NCBI GenBank assembly: GCA_013176395.1
Contig: JABMLP010000011.1
Span: 558,001 to 622,000, forward strand
Length of the DNA: 64,000 bases
Direction of reading: 5' to 3'
From: Venturia oleaginea
Taxonomy: Eukaryota > Ascomycota > Dothideomycetes > Venturiales > Venturiaceae
The translations under genes were made by a program, and so were the position numbers. Within the stretch, counting starts at the first letter, position 1; each line of letters begins with the position of its first letter. A model generated the notes under the pieces. The model searched no databases and was not told where the DNA came from. It was given only the letters and a program-made list of their open reading frames with translations. Positions 13,986 to 25,949 of the stretch are shown here, in pieces.

Positions 13986-15594
13986 CTAAGAAATAATGTC
14001 CCTACCAGAACGTACGAGCAACATGTACAATGCTTTGGCGATTTAGAGGCCGGGCTCGATTCTGACATTGTTCGGGACGAGAGTCTGCCTGATAAGCGAC
14101 GGTAGGTGTTCCTCCAATAAGCCCACCAAGCGTGCGAAGAAGTAGCATATCGAAGTCAGCCTCATGTACCCTCATGGAGACTTCTCCAGCTATATTCATA
14201 TATACACCTCTCTCTTGCCCACAGGTTATCATCTCCGCTTCCTTTGCATTCGCAAACATGAGCAAGAAATCGAATGCCATCTCGCCCATTTTAAACTTGA
14301 TGCTACACTCGAGTACAAAGCCCTATCTTACACGTAGTGGGTCGCAGCACCGCAGCACCAGATCTTTCTCACTGGCGATATGTATGTTCTTGATTCGTTG
14401 GACCGTGTCCGATTTGAATAAGGCTCGAGATGAAGCGATATATATAATCTTACATGAATACAATCTAATTAACTACCCGATATCTTGTAGTCAATATGCC
14501 ACTTCCACTTCCTCCGTACCCATTTCTTGGAGCGTTTGCAGGCCCAGGTCGCGCGAATTACAATATTATTCTGCCAGGGGCAAAGAGAGCGGGACGATCA
14601 AAATCATGTGGGATTCAGTCGTTGAGACAAGGTTCTACCATCATCGTTCAGTCCATAGCCTAGCATTTAGAATTAACGAATATAATATCCACTCGATATA
14701 TCTGTCCAATCCGTCTCTTGTATCGTGAGATCAGTTCTTAGCCCCTGAAAGTCGTACGTCCATGCCTACGTGATTTAGCAGTTCGCATGACAGCGAGATC
14801 GGAGTTGACGGATAATGCTAGACTACTGCATACAATGACGGCAACTAGCGATGCCGAATGCCGGTTGTGGGGACTGCCAGCGAACAACGTTTGAAGGCGT
14901 TGATATCGCAGGCTCCAGCGTTTTGATTTTGTCGATTGGCGGATGTCCGTAGGGAGTATCAGAAGCTAGAGTGCAGAGATAGGCTAGGGGAAAAGCCTTA
15001 GGCATGATAATCAGGCACTTATAATGAGTTAGTGGGATCTTATTGCTGTTTCTCGGCTGACAGGATTGAGCCATGGAAGGGGACGGACAGCTAGATTAGT
15101 GATGGCATCATAAGCAATTCGCGCGTCCCCTCACCCTTGCTGATGCCTCTTTCCGGCGATGACAATGGCAATGGCAACGACAGTCTATGTTCCTTAATTA
15201 CGCAAGCAATGAGGCACTGCACCTTCGCTGTGCCTCACTGAACGCCATGGTGGCGCATCTTGGTGATGCCCGGGAAATATGATTGGTGGCAAGGATCATA
15301 ACTCCGTAGGAGAAAGGTGAAAAGGTGCCAGCAGATCTTATTGCAGAACTGCTCGGTCCGCTGCAAAAGAAAGCCTCAACTGATACAACAATTTCTTGTG
15401 AGGCAGCAGCTATATACTTCTAACACTTCCGAACATCCCACGTCGAACAATTCTGCATTTACATTCTCATTGTTGCTAGCTTCGTCCCTTGTTGTGATTA
15501 CAATTACTTCTCCGCGCGCCTCTGATCACCAAGACTGAATTCTCCCGCTCTCTCCCGCGCAGAATCCAACCAGAACACCACACTTCCAAACAAC
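13986..15594. other. Intergenic, 1.6 kb
   Basis: This lies between the F-box gene and the syntaxin gene. Several open frames up to about 200 codons exist, but they are rich in rare combinations and lack motifs. I do not call any. The last 300 bases should contain the syntaxin promoter and a C/T-rich leader ending just before its ATG. Confidence 0.35.
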
Positions 15595-16707
15595 ATGTCT
15601 TCCTACCAGCAACAGAACCCGGGCTACGATCAATATGGGGGCAATCCTTATGGTGGACAGGGCGGCTACAATCAATCGGCCAATCCCTACGGCGGTGTAA
15701 GCAATGCGGATGAGCGCATACCATAACCCTCGAGTCTGACAGGAAAACAGCACCAGAACCTGAGCGCTCCACCTCTGGTACACCGGGATTCTGCAACTTC
15801 AAACTATTCGGAATCCGACGGACAGCCATACAATACTCTGCCCACTCAAGCGCCCGCCGTACTCTCGAACCAGGACTTCCTGAGCCGCGTCGATGCAGTC
15901 CGAAAGCAAATCACCTCCCTCTCAGGCCAAGTCAGCGCCATTGCCTCTGCCCATCAACGCGCTATCTCCTCGCCCGATGGTTCGTTGTCCACCCAAGTTG
16001 AATCCCTCGTTTCGCAAACTCAGATTCTCAATACGCAAATCAGGGACCAGATCAGGTTTTTGGAGACGGATGCTGCGCGTTCGGGAGGAAACGTCACCAA
16101 AGACAGCCAGATTCGCAACTTGAAGAGCCAATTCAAGTCGCAATTGGAGCAGTATCAGCAAGAGGAGGCGACATACAAGAAGCGTTACCAGGATCAGATT
16201 GCAAGGCAGTACCGTATTGTCAATCCAAATGCGACGGAAGAAGAGGTGCACGAGGCGGCTCAGGCCAATTGGGGAGATGAGGGTATCTTCCAGACTGCAG
16301 TAAGTTCTGCGAGTCGTTTACTTCCATCAGTCCATAGCTAATCATTGCAACAGCTCAAATCCAACCGATCCGGCGCAGCTACATCTGTTCTCGGGGCCGT
16401 TCGCGCTCGCCACAACGATATCCAGAAGATTGAACAGACCTTGATGGACCTCAACCAGCTCTTCCAAGATCTCGCCGAAACAGTCATCATCCAAGAATCT
16501 GCAGTCAAGGCCACCGAAGAACAAACCGATAACGTCGTCAAGGATACTGAAAACGCCAATGTCCAACTCACAAAGGGTGTGAAAAGCGCTCGCAATGCAA
16601 GAAAGTTGAAGTGGTGGTGCTTAGGTCTTGTCCTGCTTGTTTGCGCTGTGTTGGGTTTAGCATTGGGCATTTACTTTGGCGTGACGGTTCCGAATAGAAA
16701 CAAGTAA
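15595..16707 (+). CDS. SSO1: Plasma-membrane syntaxin (Qa-SNARE), Sso1/Sso2 family
   Basis: The protein is a t-SNARE for exocytic vesicle fusion at the plasma membrane. Exons 15595-15696, 15751-16299 and 16354-16707 join in phase to 334 residues. The first 34 residues are a Gly/Tyr/Gln/Asn-rich leader (SSYQQQNPGYDQYGGNPYGG) seen in filamentous-fungal Sso proteins. The Habc-like helices follow (DFLSRVDAVRKQITSLS to the LKSQFKSQLEQYQQEE region). The SNARE helix has LFQDLAETVIIQES, with the zero-layer glutamine in VIIQ. One C-terminal membrane anchor (WWCLGLVLLVCAVLGLALGI) ends in the short tail VPNRNK. There are no lesions. The exact paralog name is an assignment by similarity. Confidence 0.9.
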
Positions 16708-17643
16708 GGTGTGAGTGAACAACGTGCGAGTGCGCGTTATTCGTTATACAGACACTAACAATATGACAGGAATTCGCAACCGGCCAGTACGCAACCGGCC
16801 AATCCGCAATAATCGAGATACACATGGAGAGGAGCTGCGGGCTAGAAAAGAGACGGGAGGTTTACGTCGTATTGATGTTGTCGTTCTTGGATGGAGGGCT
16901 TGTTGAATATTTGATAATTTAGTATCGGGAGAGCGAGAGAGGAAGGGTGAGGGCGAGGGTGAGATTTAACTTCATTGTTTCTGGAAGGGCTACGGCACTT
17001 TCGACACTTTTTACTTGTGGTGGATTGTGGTGTCTTTTCGAGTTGATCTTGAAGTCGAAGAGAGAGACTAGTGACCCGGGAAACAGCATACTTGTTTCCG
17101 AGGGTAACTTTAATAATAATTCCGATCTTCTATCTGTCTTCTCATCCCTTCCTGAACGGCCTGGATAGCCTTGTTCTACAATGGCTTTGCAACGCTACAT
17201 ACCTGTATAACAAATATGACTTTGTAACCTCGGGTCAAACCAATGATCTATGAAGATTCCTCCAATTCTTGCGTCAGGCTGAAATCCGACCTCAATCATA
17301 AATCTTACCTATTGCTAGGAGTATACTTGTTGGTAGACGACTAATTGTGGACCGAAAAGTGGTTCCTCCACGTTTGTGTGGTTGTGCCGAGGCCGAGGCA
17401 ACGGTTGCAGCTTTGATTCGGTAAATGGTACCCCAGGTTTTGGGCGACGCCTACTCTTCGACAACGTGGGCGAGATGTGAATCTTTACCGTTTAAGGTGT
17501 TTTTCTTTTGCTGCCTTGAACTCGTTCAGGCTTTGTCTCTTCACCTACAACAGTTAGTCGCGGGACGAACGATTATACCAGCTGCAGCTCCAGCTCGAGA
17601 CAAATTGGCAGGCACGCTGCGCATCGACGAGATACGAAAAGTT
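16708..17643. other. Intergenic, syntaxin 3' flank and HAD gene 5' flank
   Basis: No gene is called. The frame that precedes the HAD gene is open from 17425, but those 73 residues have no presequence or domain character and are more likely 5' UTR. Confidence 0.35.
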
Positions 17644-18615
17644 ATGGCGACTCGGAGTGGGAAGATTCCGAAGGTCGTCGTACGTTCTATTCCATCCCGC
17701 TCCTCAAAGCAAAAAAATCTGACTAGAGAACGTAAACAGCTCTTCGACATTGGAGGCGTCTGCGTCATCTCCCCCTTCAAAGCCATCCTCGAGTATGAAC
17801 TCCTCCATTCCATCCCTCCAGGCTATATAAACCACACCATCAGCGGTACCTCCCCCAACGGCTCCTGGCAAAAAGCAGAACGCGGTGAAATCACGCTCGA
17901 TGAGAATTTCTTCGCTTCGTTCCGGGGGGAACTTGTTGATCCGAAGAGGTGGGATGAGTACTGGCAGAAGATCCTGAAAGATCCGGCAAAAGAGGGGGTA
18001 TTGCCGAGGGGTTATAGGAAGGGAGGGGGAGTGCCGCCTGTGGTTGATATTGATGCCAAGGAGATGTTTTGGAATATGATGAGGATGGCTAGGAGTCCTG
18101 ATCCGAATATTTATCCGGCGTTGAGGATGTTGAAGGAGTCGGGACGGTTTGTTGTTGCGGCGTTGAGTAATACCATTGCGTTCCCACCAGGCATCAGGGA
18201 TGAAAAAGGCGAGTCGTTTTTATCGGGGATTAAGAGAAGAGAAGTCGAGGCGTTGGGATTTGGTAGTACGAGTGATAGTGTTGGTGTGGGTGGAGGTGAT
18301 GAGAGGGAGGATATCAAGGATCTTTTTGATCTCTTCATTAGTTCTGCGCATGTTGGGATGAGGAAACCTGAGCAGAGGATTTATGACTTTGCGCTTGAGG
18401 AGGTTAGGAGGGTTGGGAAGGAGAGGGGTGTTGACATCGGGGCGGGGGATATTGTGTTTTTGGATGATATTGGACAGAATCTCAGGATGGCGAGACTAAA
18501 GGGATTCAGGACTATCAAGGTTACGCTTGGGAAGAGCGATGTTGCTTTGAAAGAGCTGGAAGAGGTGACGGGGATGAAGTTGAGGGTCGAGAGGGGCAAG
18601 GGGAGTAAATTGTAG
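17644..18615 (+). CDS. HAD-superfamily hydrolase (ACAD10/epoxide hydrolase N-terminal type)
   Basis: Two exons (17644-17679 and 17740-18615) give 303 residues. The 60-nt intron has a GTACGT donor, a CTGAC branch site and a CAG acceptor. It is a multiple of three without stops, so an unspliced frame also stays open. Splicing places the HAD motif I (LFDIGGVCV) eight or so residues after MATRSGKIPKVV. Later landmarks are RFVVAALSNT (motif II region), HVGMRKPEQRIYDFAL (motif III lysine region) and IVFLDDIGQNLRMARLKGF (motif IV DD). This order matches the HAD domain found at the N-terminus of ACAD10 and of soluble epoxide hydrolases. The substrate is unknown, likely a phosphate ester or haloacid. 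Confidence 0.8.
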   Translation: MATRSGKIPKVVVRSIPSRSSKQKNLTRERKQLFDIGGVCVISPFKAILEYELLHSIPPGYINHTISGTSPNGSWQKAERGEITLDENFFASFRGELVDPKRWDEYWQKILKDPAKEGVLPRGYRKGGGVPPVVDIDAKEMFWNMMRMARSPDPNIYPALRMLKESGRFVVAALSNTIAFPPGIRDEKGESFLSGIKRREVEALGFGSTSDSVGVGGGDEREDIKDLFDLFISSAHVGMRKPEQRIYDFALEEVRRVGKERGVDIGAGDIVFLDDIGQNLRMARLKGFRTIKVTLGKSDVALKELEEVTGMKLRVERGKGSKL

Positions 18616-19725
18616 GTCGAACAAGGCAAGATGAAAGACACGACATGTGAATTGAAGAAACAGGTGTGAACATAAGGACTCCCTATCCACCAACCAAGTT
18701 ATGCATTTCTTCTCTCCACACTAGATTGCTTCCAGCAATTCAATCCCCCGATGCTGTTGAACCGCTACGACTCCCAATCAATATTGGTCCTTCGCCTGAT
18801 GATTGAAATGACTACTTTGGCCAGTAGCTATTCCCCCTTCTTTTACTCGCAAGACCACTTGAGTCAACTACAACATCGAGACAAAGGAATAGGAGATAAC
18901 GGTTCCAATCGCTGATTCCAACTCAACGAAACTTCGAGTGAATATAAACGTGGCCGCTAATCTACCCGATTCGCAATCGTCCTGCGTTTTTCTCTTGGCA
19001 GGCAGATGTCGGGGTAAGGCATGACGATCGTCTGTCTGCATGTAGGCAGTTTGTATTGTTGAGGTCTTTCGCTGGAGAGATATATGTATTGCCCTGTTAA
19101 TCCTTACCCAGGAGCTGGCGTCGTAGGATGGGAGGTGCAGCCTGATCTATCCAGCTCATTCACGCGTATAGGATTGGTCAGGGAAGCAGGGTCTATGGAG
19201 CATGGGAGCAATCGGACACGACCTTTGCGCCCATTTTTTTATTTGAAGTCATGGCGGAGGATGTTTCGCTTTGTCGATACTATGCTGAGTTGAAAACTTA
19301 TATTGGGACATTGGCATGGGAGTCTTTTTATTTGGTAAGTTGAGTACAATAAGACTTCAATGAGATATTCCAAAGACGTCTAACTATCTGAGGCCTCGGC
19401 GCACGCTACATCCAAATCCCAATACTGCCCACTACCCTCATAGTCCCTCAGATAACGGCAAAACTTTGGGGGAGATTCTTGACCCTGTCTGTTTCGGTCA
19501 GTACCACATTTGAAAGTGGAGCAGAATCGGAGCGACCATATTAAAAGTCGCATCGAGCCGTGGTTCCGACTTTTCGCTTTGGCCACGGAACTTGTCTACA
19601 TTTTCTATTGTTAGCTCATATTTTTCTTGATTTGCGACAGCTCTAGTCTGAGTCCGAACACTCAACATCTCACCATTTACTTACCAACGAACGAAAACCT
19701 CGTTAGCAGCGAGAGATAGTCCGCG
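18616..19725. other. Intergenic, 1.1 kb
   Basis: I see nothing coding that I can support. Short open frames on both strands have no motifs. Confidence 0.35.
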
Positions 19726-20860
19726 ATGCCGTCCCTCCGACTGCCGAAGCTCTTTCAAAAAAGGACCCGTACGATAGAAGAACCGACGATACCGTTCCGA
19801 CTCCTCGATCTCCCTGGCGAGCTTCGAAACAATATCTATAAAATGGCCTTAGGGGACTCCACAGAAGAGATCTACCAATTCCATAGAAATCTACCTGACG
19901 CCGCCGATGCCCAACAGCCCACGACAGAGCGTTTCCAGCCGAGAAAATACACAAGCACCCTCGTACCCCGCGCCCTCACCCAGACATCAAAGCAACTCCG
20001 CGAAGAGACAATCATCACATTCTACCGTACCAGTTCCTTCCACATCTCCATCCACCACTTCAACGACTGGCTAGAGACAGCAAGGCCCTATGCGAAGCAC
20101 ATCCGGAAATTATATATCGGCTTGGTGTGCCCATGTCACAACCCCTGGGCAAAACGCGGAAAACTGGATATTCTGCCCGTGGCTAAGTTCTTGATAGAGT
20201 ATGGTCTCCCAAACAGCATAGTCTGGTTCGTGCCGAGTTGTGCGCATAGAGCGGCAGACGGTAGATGTCGAACTGTCGTACCATCTCTTGGACTTATCAG
20301 CCTAAGAAGTAGCTTTGAGTTTAGGAAGGGCTCGCAATCGGCTATAAAGTTCCCCGGCCTTGCGGGTCATGGAAGAGGGGGTGCGTGGTTATACGGTACA
20401 TTTCAAGGGATTGTACGAATACTCTGGGATGACTACATCCATTGCGTCGTTGCGAACCAGGGGAGATACGTTCGCATTCTTACGAGCCCTGGGTCTCCGT
20501 GGCGTCCCATCATAGAAGGAGACCATCATAGAAGGAGACATGTCAAGCAAAATATGCATGTGGCGTGCTAGGAACCAGTGGTGTTTGGAGGGAAATGCGC
20601 ACTCGAATGGACCGGCGAGGAATGGGCACGACTCTCCAAGGATGGAACTCGCTATCAAACTCCAGGAGATCATGGATGCTTTGAAGAACAAGAAGCGGCG
20701 GAGGTGGATATTTTTCAAAGTACCAACGACGAGAAAGTTGACGACGGATGAGTGGGTCGGTAATCCGCAGGAGGACACCTCTGGTGGGAGAACACCTCCT
20801 ACATGGATATTCTATTGTCCTAAGGATGACTCGAGGACAAAGTATCTACAATGGGCATAA
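19726..20860 (+). pseudogene. 2EXR/F-box-like protein gene broken by a 16-bp tandem duplication
   Basis: The first frame (281 codons, MPSLRLPKLFQKRTR) carries the signature RLLDLPGELRNNIYKMAL of the fungal 2EXR/F-box-like family about residues 25-45. It is followed by the usual LTQTSKQLREETIITFYRT segment about residue 90. A perfect 16-bp tandem repeat at 20508-20539 shifts the frame just before residue 270. The downstream sequence continues as an open frame to a stop at 20860 (including KKRRRWIFFKVPTTRK). Frame arithmetic shows that the two frames would be continuous if only one repeat unit were present. The gene is therefore most likely a very recent pseudogene, or has acquired a new C-terminus ending QNMHVAC. 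Function in this family is not established. Confidence 0.65.
20508..20539. repeat. 16-bp perfect tandem duplication
   Basis: The unit CATCATAGAAGGAGAC occurs twice head to tail within the 2EXR-like gene. Sixteen is not a multiple of three, so it causes a frameshift. Confidence 0.95.
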
Positions 20861-21775
20861 TCGAATTCAGCACCACTCTGACGGGCAATACCGCTAGCGC
20901 AGCATCACAAATGTTGAAGGACTGCTTGTTTCCTGATTCGCTCCCGGTCCTCGGGGTGCCGTAAAGAGGGTGGTAAAAAACTGCACCTATGCGTCGTCTA
21001 TGTTGAGGATAATCTGCGGTAAAACACAATACGTCCTCTCGATAAACAAAAGGCGGAATTTACAGCGAAGAACGGCTAATAAGCCATCGACAGGCAACCT
21101 ATCTATCATATTCTTTTGTAGGAAACCCGCCAAGGCAACTTTCACTTTCCATTTCCATTTCCAATTAACAACACAGTGGAATAACAGTAAAATCATCGAA
21201 ACTCCCCCCCCCCCCCCCCCCCCCCGGGAAATCTCTCCCAATCCTCATCGCTCTCATTCTGGCCCATCACGACCCACCATATCTAGCCCAATGGATCCCA
21301 GCTTTTCCCGTAACAAGCAGATTCAATTCCATCACTTTGACAATCATATTTATCCAGTCCTCCTAGGAAGCTGCAAGTCGCAAAAACCACATAGATTAAC
21401 AACTTGCCATGGTAAAGTCGTTACCTAAAATCCAAGGCAGATCATGAGCAACAATGTGTCAGACCGGAGACATTTTTCGCCTATGATATATTCTGCTCGT
21501 CAGGGATCGTGGGAAGATGTTTGAACCAATGCCATCAAGCCTCCAACAAAAACGTCATTTTAAAGCATCGGATCCCATCAGCAAGAGAGAAGAAAAGAAG
21601 ATACACTGCTCGGTAAGCTTGAAAGTGAAAGAAAGAATCAGGTGCGCAGAAAGTTTTGACTAATGCCTGAAATCAATCCGTTCATCATAATCATCATCGT
21701 ATTTTAGGTAGGCCGTCAATAATATCCATCATGGTCATCCAGCAATCATCTCACAGCAGCGTCCTCAAAATTCTT
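20861..21775. other. Intergenic with a long poly-C tract
   Basis: No gene is supported. The stretch holds the homopolymer at 21204-21225 and the 3' flank of the phospholipase D gene. Confidence 0.4.
21204..21225. repeat. Poly-C homopolymer, about 22 bases
   Basis: An uninterrupted run of 22 C residues is followed by GGG. Tract length in the assembly is uncertain because such runs are error prone. Confidence 0.9.
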
Positions 21776-24700
21776 TTAAGTATACAGGTCCTCAACAAAA
21801 GCATTCAATCCAAGTCCCTCCTTAGCAATATCCTCCTCCTTCAAAAACAACAAGGGCATCTCCACCAATGTCCCCTTAATCTTCGCCAACTCTTCCTTAA
21901 CTTCCCCAGCACCACCAGGGAACAGCTCAGAAACAACATGACCAACCTTATACTTCCCAGCCTTCTCGTCTTTGGCCTTTGGATTCGCAGCCTTGAAATA
22001 CTGTTCATACCAATCATCATACTGTTTCCAGTTCTTAACGGAATCGTGAGGGACGGGGTGGAAGACTTTGCCAAAGACTTCAGTGTTGGTGTGTGCACGT
22101 GTGTTCCAGAGAGCGAGAAAATCTTCAGCGAGCGGGTCTACGACCATGCGGTCTTCTTCACTGCCCCAGTCGTATTCGTTTGGTACACCGACGGGGAGAT
22201 AGTTTGCCTCTTCCGTCTCGTAATCTTGTGGTTTGAGAAGACCCAGGTGCTTTCGGAAAATTTGACGACGAAGAGAGGCTGCAAATTTGTTGACGCGCCA
22301 TGGATTGTTGTTCATTCTCGAGTCGATAACATTGTGATCTTCGATCACGACGGCTATTTCCGAGTCGTGGTCACCGAGCTGGGAGCGATCGTTTAAGTTT
22401 GCCGACCCGCAAATGACGACACGGTCGTCTGCAATAAGGAGCTACATCGACGTTAGCTGGAAGTATCAAAGGGTGAAAGCTGGACTGACCTTGGAATGAA
22501 TATACAATTCTTCAGTAACGAAAGCGTCAACCTCAGGAATGTTGCCGGCTTCCCAAGGCACATTACGGATATCCTCGCCATTGAGCATGTAGCAAGAAGC
22601 GACCGAATCCCATTTTCCAGAGCTCAAAGGTCCAGTCATACCCTGAGCAGCTTCTTGGTACTTGCCCAACGGATCGACGCCAGCATACTGTGGTTGCTCA
22701 CCATAACCTTCCATAGGCTGTGTGTACTGATGAGGTGGTCCCCCTGGCGGTGGAGGCGGATAGGAGCTTTGTCCTGAATCATCGGTCGGCAATTCAACGG
22801 GCGCTTGTGGTGTTCCTGGTGGGCGGTATGGCTGATACTGACCAGCATGTGCGTCAATGGCACGCTTACCAGTGTCGTCTACAGCAACGGGCTGCGCAAA
22901 ACCGCCACCAGTCTGAGAATCGTATTGCTTTCTGGCGTCCTCGTACGAGACACCACTTGCCTGTTCGACCTGTTTCATGGCACTAGATGAGTTGATACGG
23001 TCGTAGTTTCTCAAGTTGTAGAATCGAATATATTCCATAGGGTTGATGCCTTCTCGCGCGATGGTCTCGTAGATGCTATGACCTCCACGATTGATCGAGT
23101 TGTACTGGAATTCCATGATCGCTCGGGTACCAAGTGCATCATCAGCCTTTAAGTCACCGGCGAAAGCAGGTACAGCAGGCATCATAACGATCATCTTGTA
23201 CTTCTCGCCATTTCGTGCAGCCCGAACAATACGCTCAACAATTGCAGCACCAATTTTATTGGTGATGGGTCTCTGAGCATCCACGGTCGCGGTAATAAAG
23301 AATTGATTTTCGATATAAACGAAGTGCTGACTGTTTTTGATGACGTCGATGTAGGCGTTGGCGATGGAATGCTATAGACTCGGTCAGCTGGAAAGTTTGA
23401 TATGGCCGATACGACACAAACGAACCTCAATCTTGCAGTTGTTGCTCCATTTCGCACAACTGCGGTTGAGCTGAATCGAAACTTTCTCACCATACAGAGG
23501 GTCATAGCCTGTTGGTCGAGGTTGCTGTTGGCCGTCGCCGTGATGCATATGCTCTGGGTAGCAAAGTTAGCGTCAAATACATCTCTTGATAGAATGAGAA
23601 CTGAACAGCCTCATCACTGGTGTTGGAATTTCACTCATACCTCTACCCTTTTTCCAGAGCTTCTGACGTAAGCCTCCTTCCTCTCCCAACAGATTTTCGG
23701 GGTCAAAAAGTCCGCGATCTTCGTTAATACCCATATTTGCACCAAGACTTTCAAGCCTGCAGTAACGTGCGTCTTTACGAACTTGATACTTCTCATCATA
23801 GATGAAATTCCACCTCTGGACGAAATGCTCATGAAGATCTTGGACGACTGGACCTTTCAGACATATGCTAATATCCGACCAGCCCATTCTTGAATTCTCA
23901 GTTCGGTCAAGTTTGTTATTTTGCCAGTGAGAGACGTCTTGAAAATCCATGATACGCGAATTGTTGTAATCCTGACCAGCAAAGACAATACGATTGACAT
24001 CTCCAGGATGCGCGTCAGCAATCGAGTGCTGATTGGTATCCCACCGTCCATAGCAGAGATCAAGTCCCCCCATGAAGGCAGTGTGGCCGTCGACCAGGCA
24101 TAGTTTCTCGTGGTGGGCCCAGTATAGAACAGTGTCCTCAGTTGTGCCGTATAATGCGCTCAGCGCGTTTCCAGGTAAACTGGCAGCAGTTGCAGTAGTT
24201 AGCTTGATATTTTGGAGGCCAGTCAAGAAATCGGAAGCAATTGTTTGCTTGTCAGGCAGATGATCGGGATGCCGAAAAACGCAGATGTTCTGGTGGCAAT
24301 CCTCTAAGGCATGCTTTGTGTGCGAGGAGGAAACTGAAATGGGAGGTTTAATTAGCGGCTCTTCTCGTTCCCATGTTTTCAACGATTCGAATATTGCATA
24401 TAGTCCAAAGTCTGTAAGATAGCGGGTATATCGATCGGTGGAGCTTGGGAGCAACGACTTGAGATAGTTTGGTACATGTGGATCCAAGTACTTACGAGTC
24501 AATGCTTGTGTGACCTTTATGCAAAGTTAGCAACTGTCCACCGTAAGCAGATCGAGTGTCACAAACCTCTTTGTACACGATAATGTTAACCTTGACTCCG
24601 CGCTCTGCCGCAGCTCTGAGCATATTGTCAACGCGGTACTTTTCGTTCTTCGCCGGGGGTCTTCTCAAGTAGAGTTCTGGTGAGAGCCACCTTTTTGGTC

Positions 24701-25406
24701 AGTCCTACAGCCACACTTGTACTTGGAGATATCTCACCAGTCGAGAATCCATATCGTGTCCTTGGCCTCTTCTAATGCCTTGGAGACTATGCCCACAAGT
24801 GTCAACTACCATTCAGCGCTCGCATTTTCGAGTATCGACATACCAGCCCACATGTACCCACAAGCATCAACATACCACTTGGCATCGTTTCCCTCTCTCT
24901 GTGGAGCAAAGCTCAAATATCTATGTCCTGCATATTCTTCGTGGGCACCTTCATGGCACTGGTCGGCGGCCTGGTGCGTGTGGCTATGGATATCGGCAAT
25001 GTTAAGCTTGTACTTGATCTCACTTCCCAGCGAGTGCACGGCCGAGTGCATCTTGTCGAAGAAGGACATGCTGCCGGCGCCTGAAGAGGGGTTGAGAGGT
25101 TGTTGGGACTGGGGGTAGGAGGATTGGTTCGAGGTTGGTTGTGGAGGTTGGTTGTATAGGTGAGGCTGATATTGTTGTGTTACGTTCTGTAGGAAAGAGA
25201 ATGGAGTCGTTAGTACAGGAAAGACGGCCCTTTCGGATGTAGGAATTGGGTGTGGAATAGGTCATCCTCACAGATTGCTGGCCTTGATCTTGAGGTCTTA
25301 CTCTCCCCGTCAACTTCTTGAAAGTGTCCCCGAGGAAGCCACGATCCATCTCGTCTTCAGGTCCCTGTCCGTGATAATCACCGTAGGCCAAATCGTCGTC
25401 AGCCAT
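21776..25406 (-). CDS. pldA: Phospholipase D with two HKD motifs
   Basis: The enzyme hydrolyses phosphatidylcholine to phosphatidic acid. Nine exons join in phase: 25406-25272, 25108-24844, 24786-24738, 24690-24567, 24514-24496, 24333-23641, 23553-23426, 23371-22490 and 22441-21776 (986 residues). The second exon's start is the least certain junction. HKD motif 1 is HHEKLCLVDGHTAFMGG (about residue 275). HKD motif 2, IHSKLLIADDRVVICGSAN, is split by the last intron. Other landmarks are DTIWILDWWLSPELYLRRPP and GDVNRIVFAG. A Pro/Gln/Tyr-rich linker (around PPPPPGGPPHQYTQ) lies in exon 8 between the two catalytic halves. There is no PX or PH domain, so it is the short fungal PldA type rather than the Spo14 type. 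No lesion is seen. Confidence 0.9.
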
Positions 25407-25949
25407 GGCTCATGGCCGCCGTCGCTCGTCTGCAACTGAACTGCGGGCAGCGATTGCTTGGCTAGAATCTGAGGTCCACTTTACTTTATTGTGCGGGCAA
25501 ATGGGAACGGACGCGTTATGAATGATTGCAATACGTGACGAGGTGTTTTAAGACGCGTCTCTGGACGCTGGATAGCTTCACTCACAAGATGCGGACCGGA
25601 CTGCATCACAAGCTTTGCTGGCCAAGGGAGCCAATGCCATAATGACGAGGAAGAGAAGCCGAGCTCCAATGACTCGCTGCCAGATGGCTACCTCCGTACT
25701 AGTATAATACTCCTAATATCCTATCGCCGTGAAAAGCCGGCAAAGAACACTGACAGCAATGGTACAGATTACGATTACGACTGAGACCAAGAACGTGAAT
25801 AGTATGGGTGCCAGCCTCGGCCCAATTCTGGATTTCACAATGGCGGCCTCAGCCGACTGTCTACATTGACATTGATATTGATATTGACATCGACATGGAC
25901 ACGAGAGCGGTAGTTGGATATTGGTGCCCAACGTTGCTTGACATATATC
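25407..25949. other. Intergenic between phospholipase D start and the FAD-oxidase relic
   Basis: This contains the PLD promoter. I looked for the N-terminal FAD-binding (PCMH) half of the neighbouring oxidase here and found no recognisable trace. A hexamer-like GACATT/GATATT run occurs at about 25866-25893. Confidence 0.35.

Noticed and set aside
14132..14728. 198-codon plus-strand frame downstream of the F-box gene
   Set aside because: The translation is rich in Ser/Tyr/Ile without domains, and there is no splice or promoter logic.
17425..17643. 73-residue N-terminal extension of the HAD hydrolase
   Set aside because: It has no presequence character and the downstream ATG leads directly to the conserved start of the domain after splicing.
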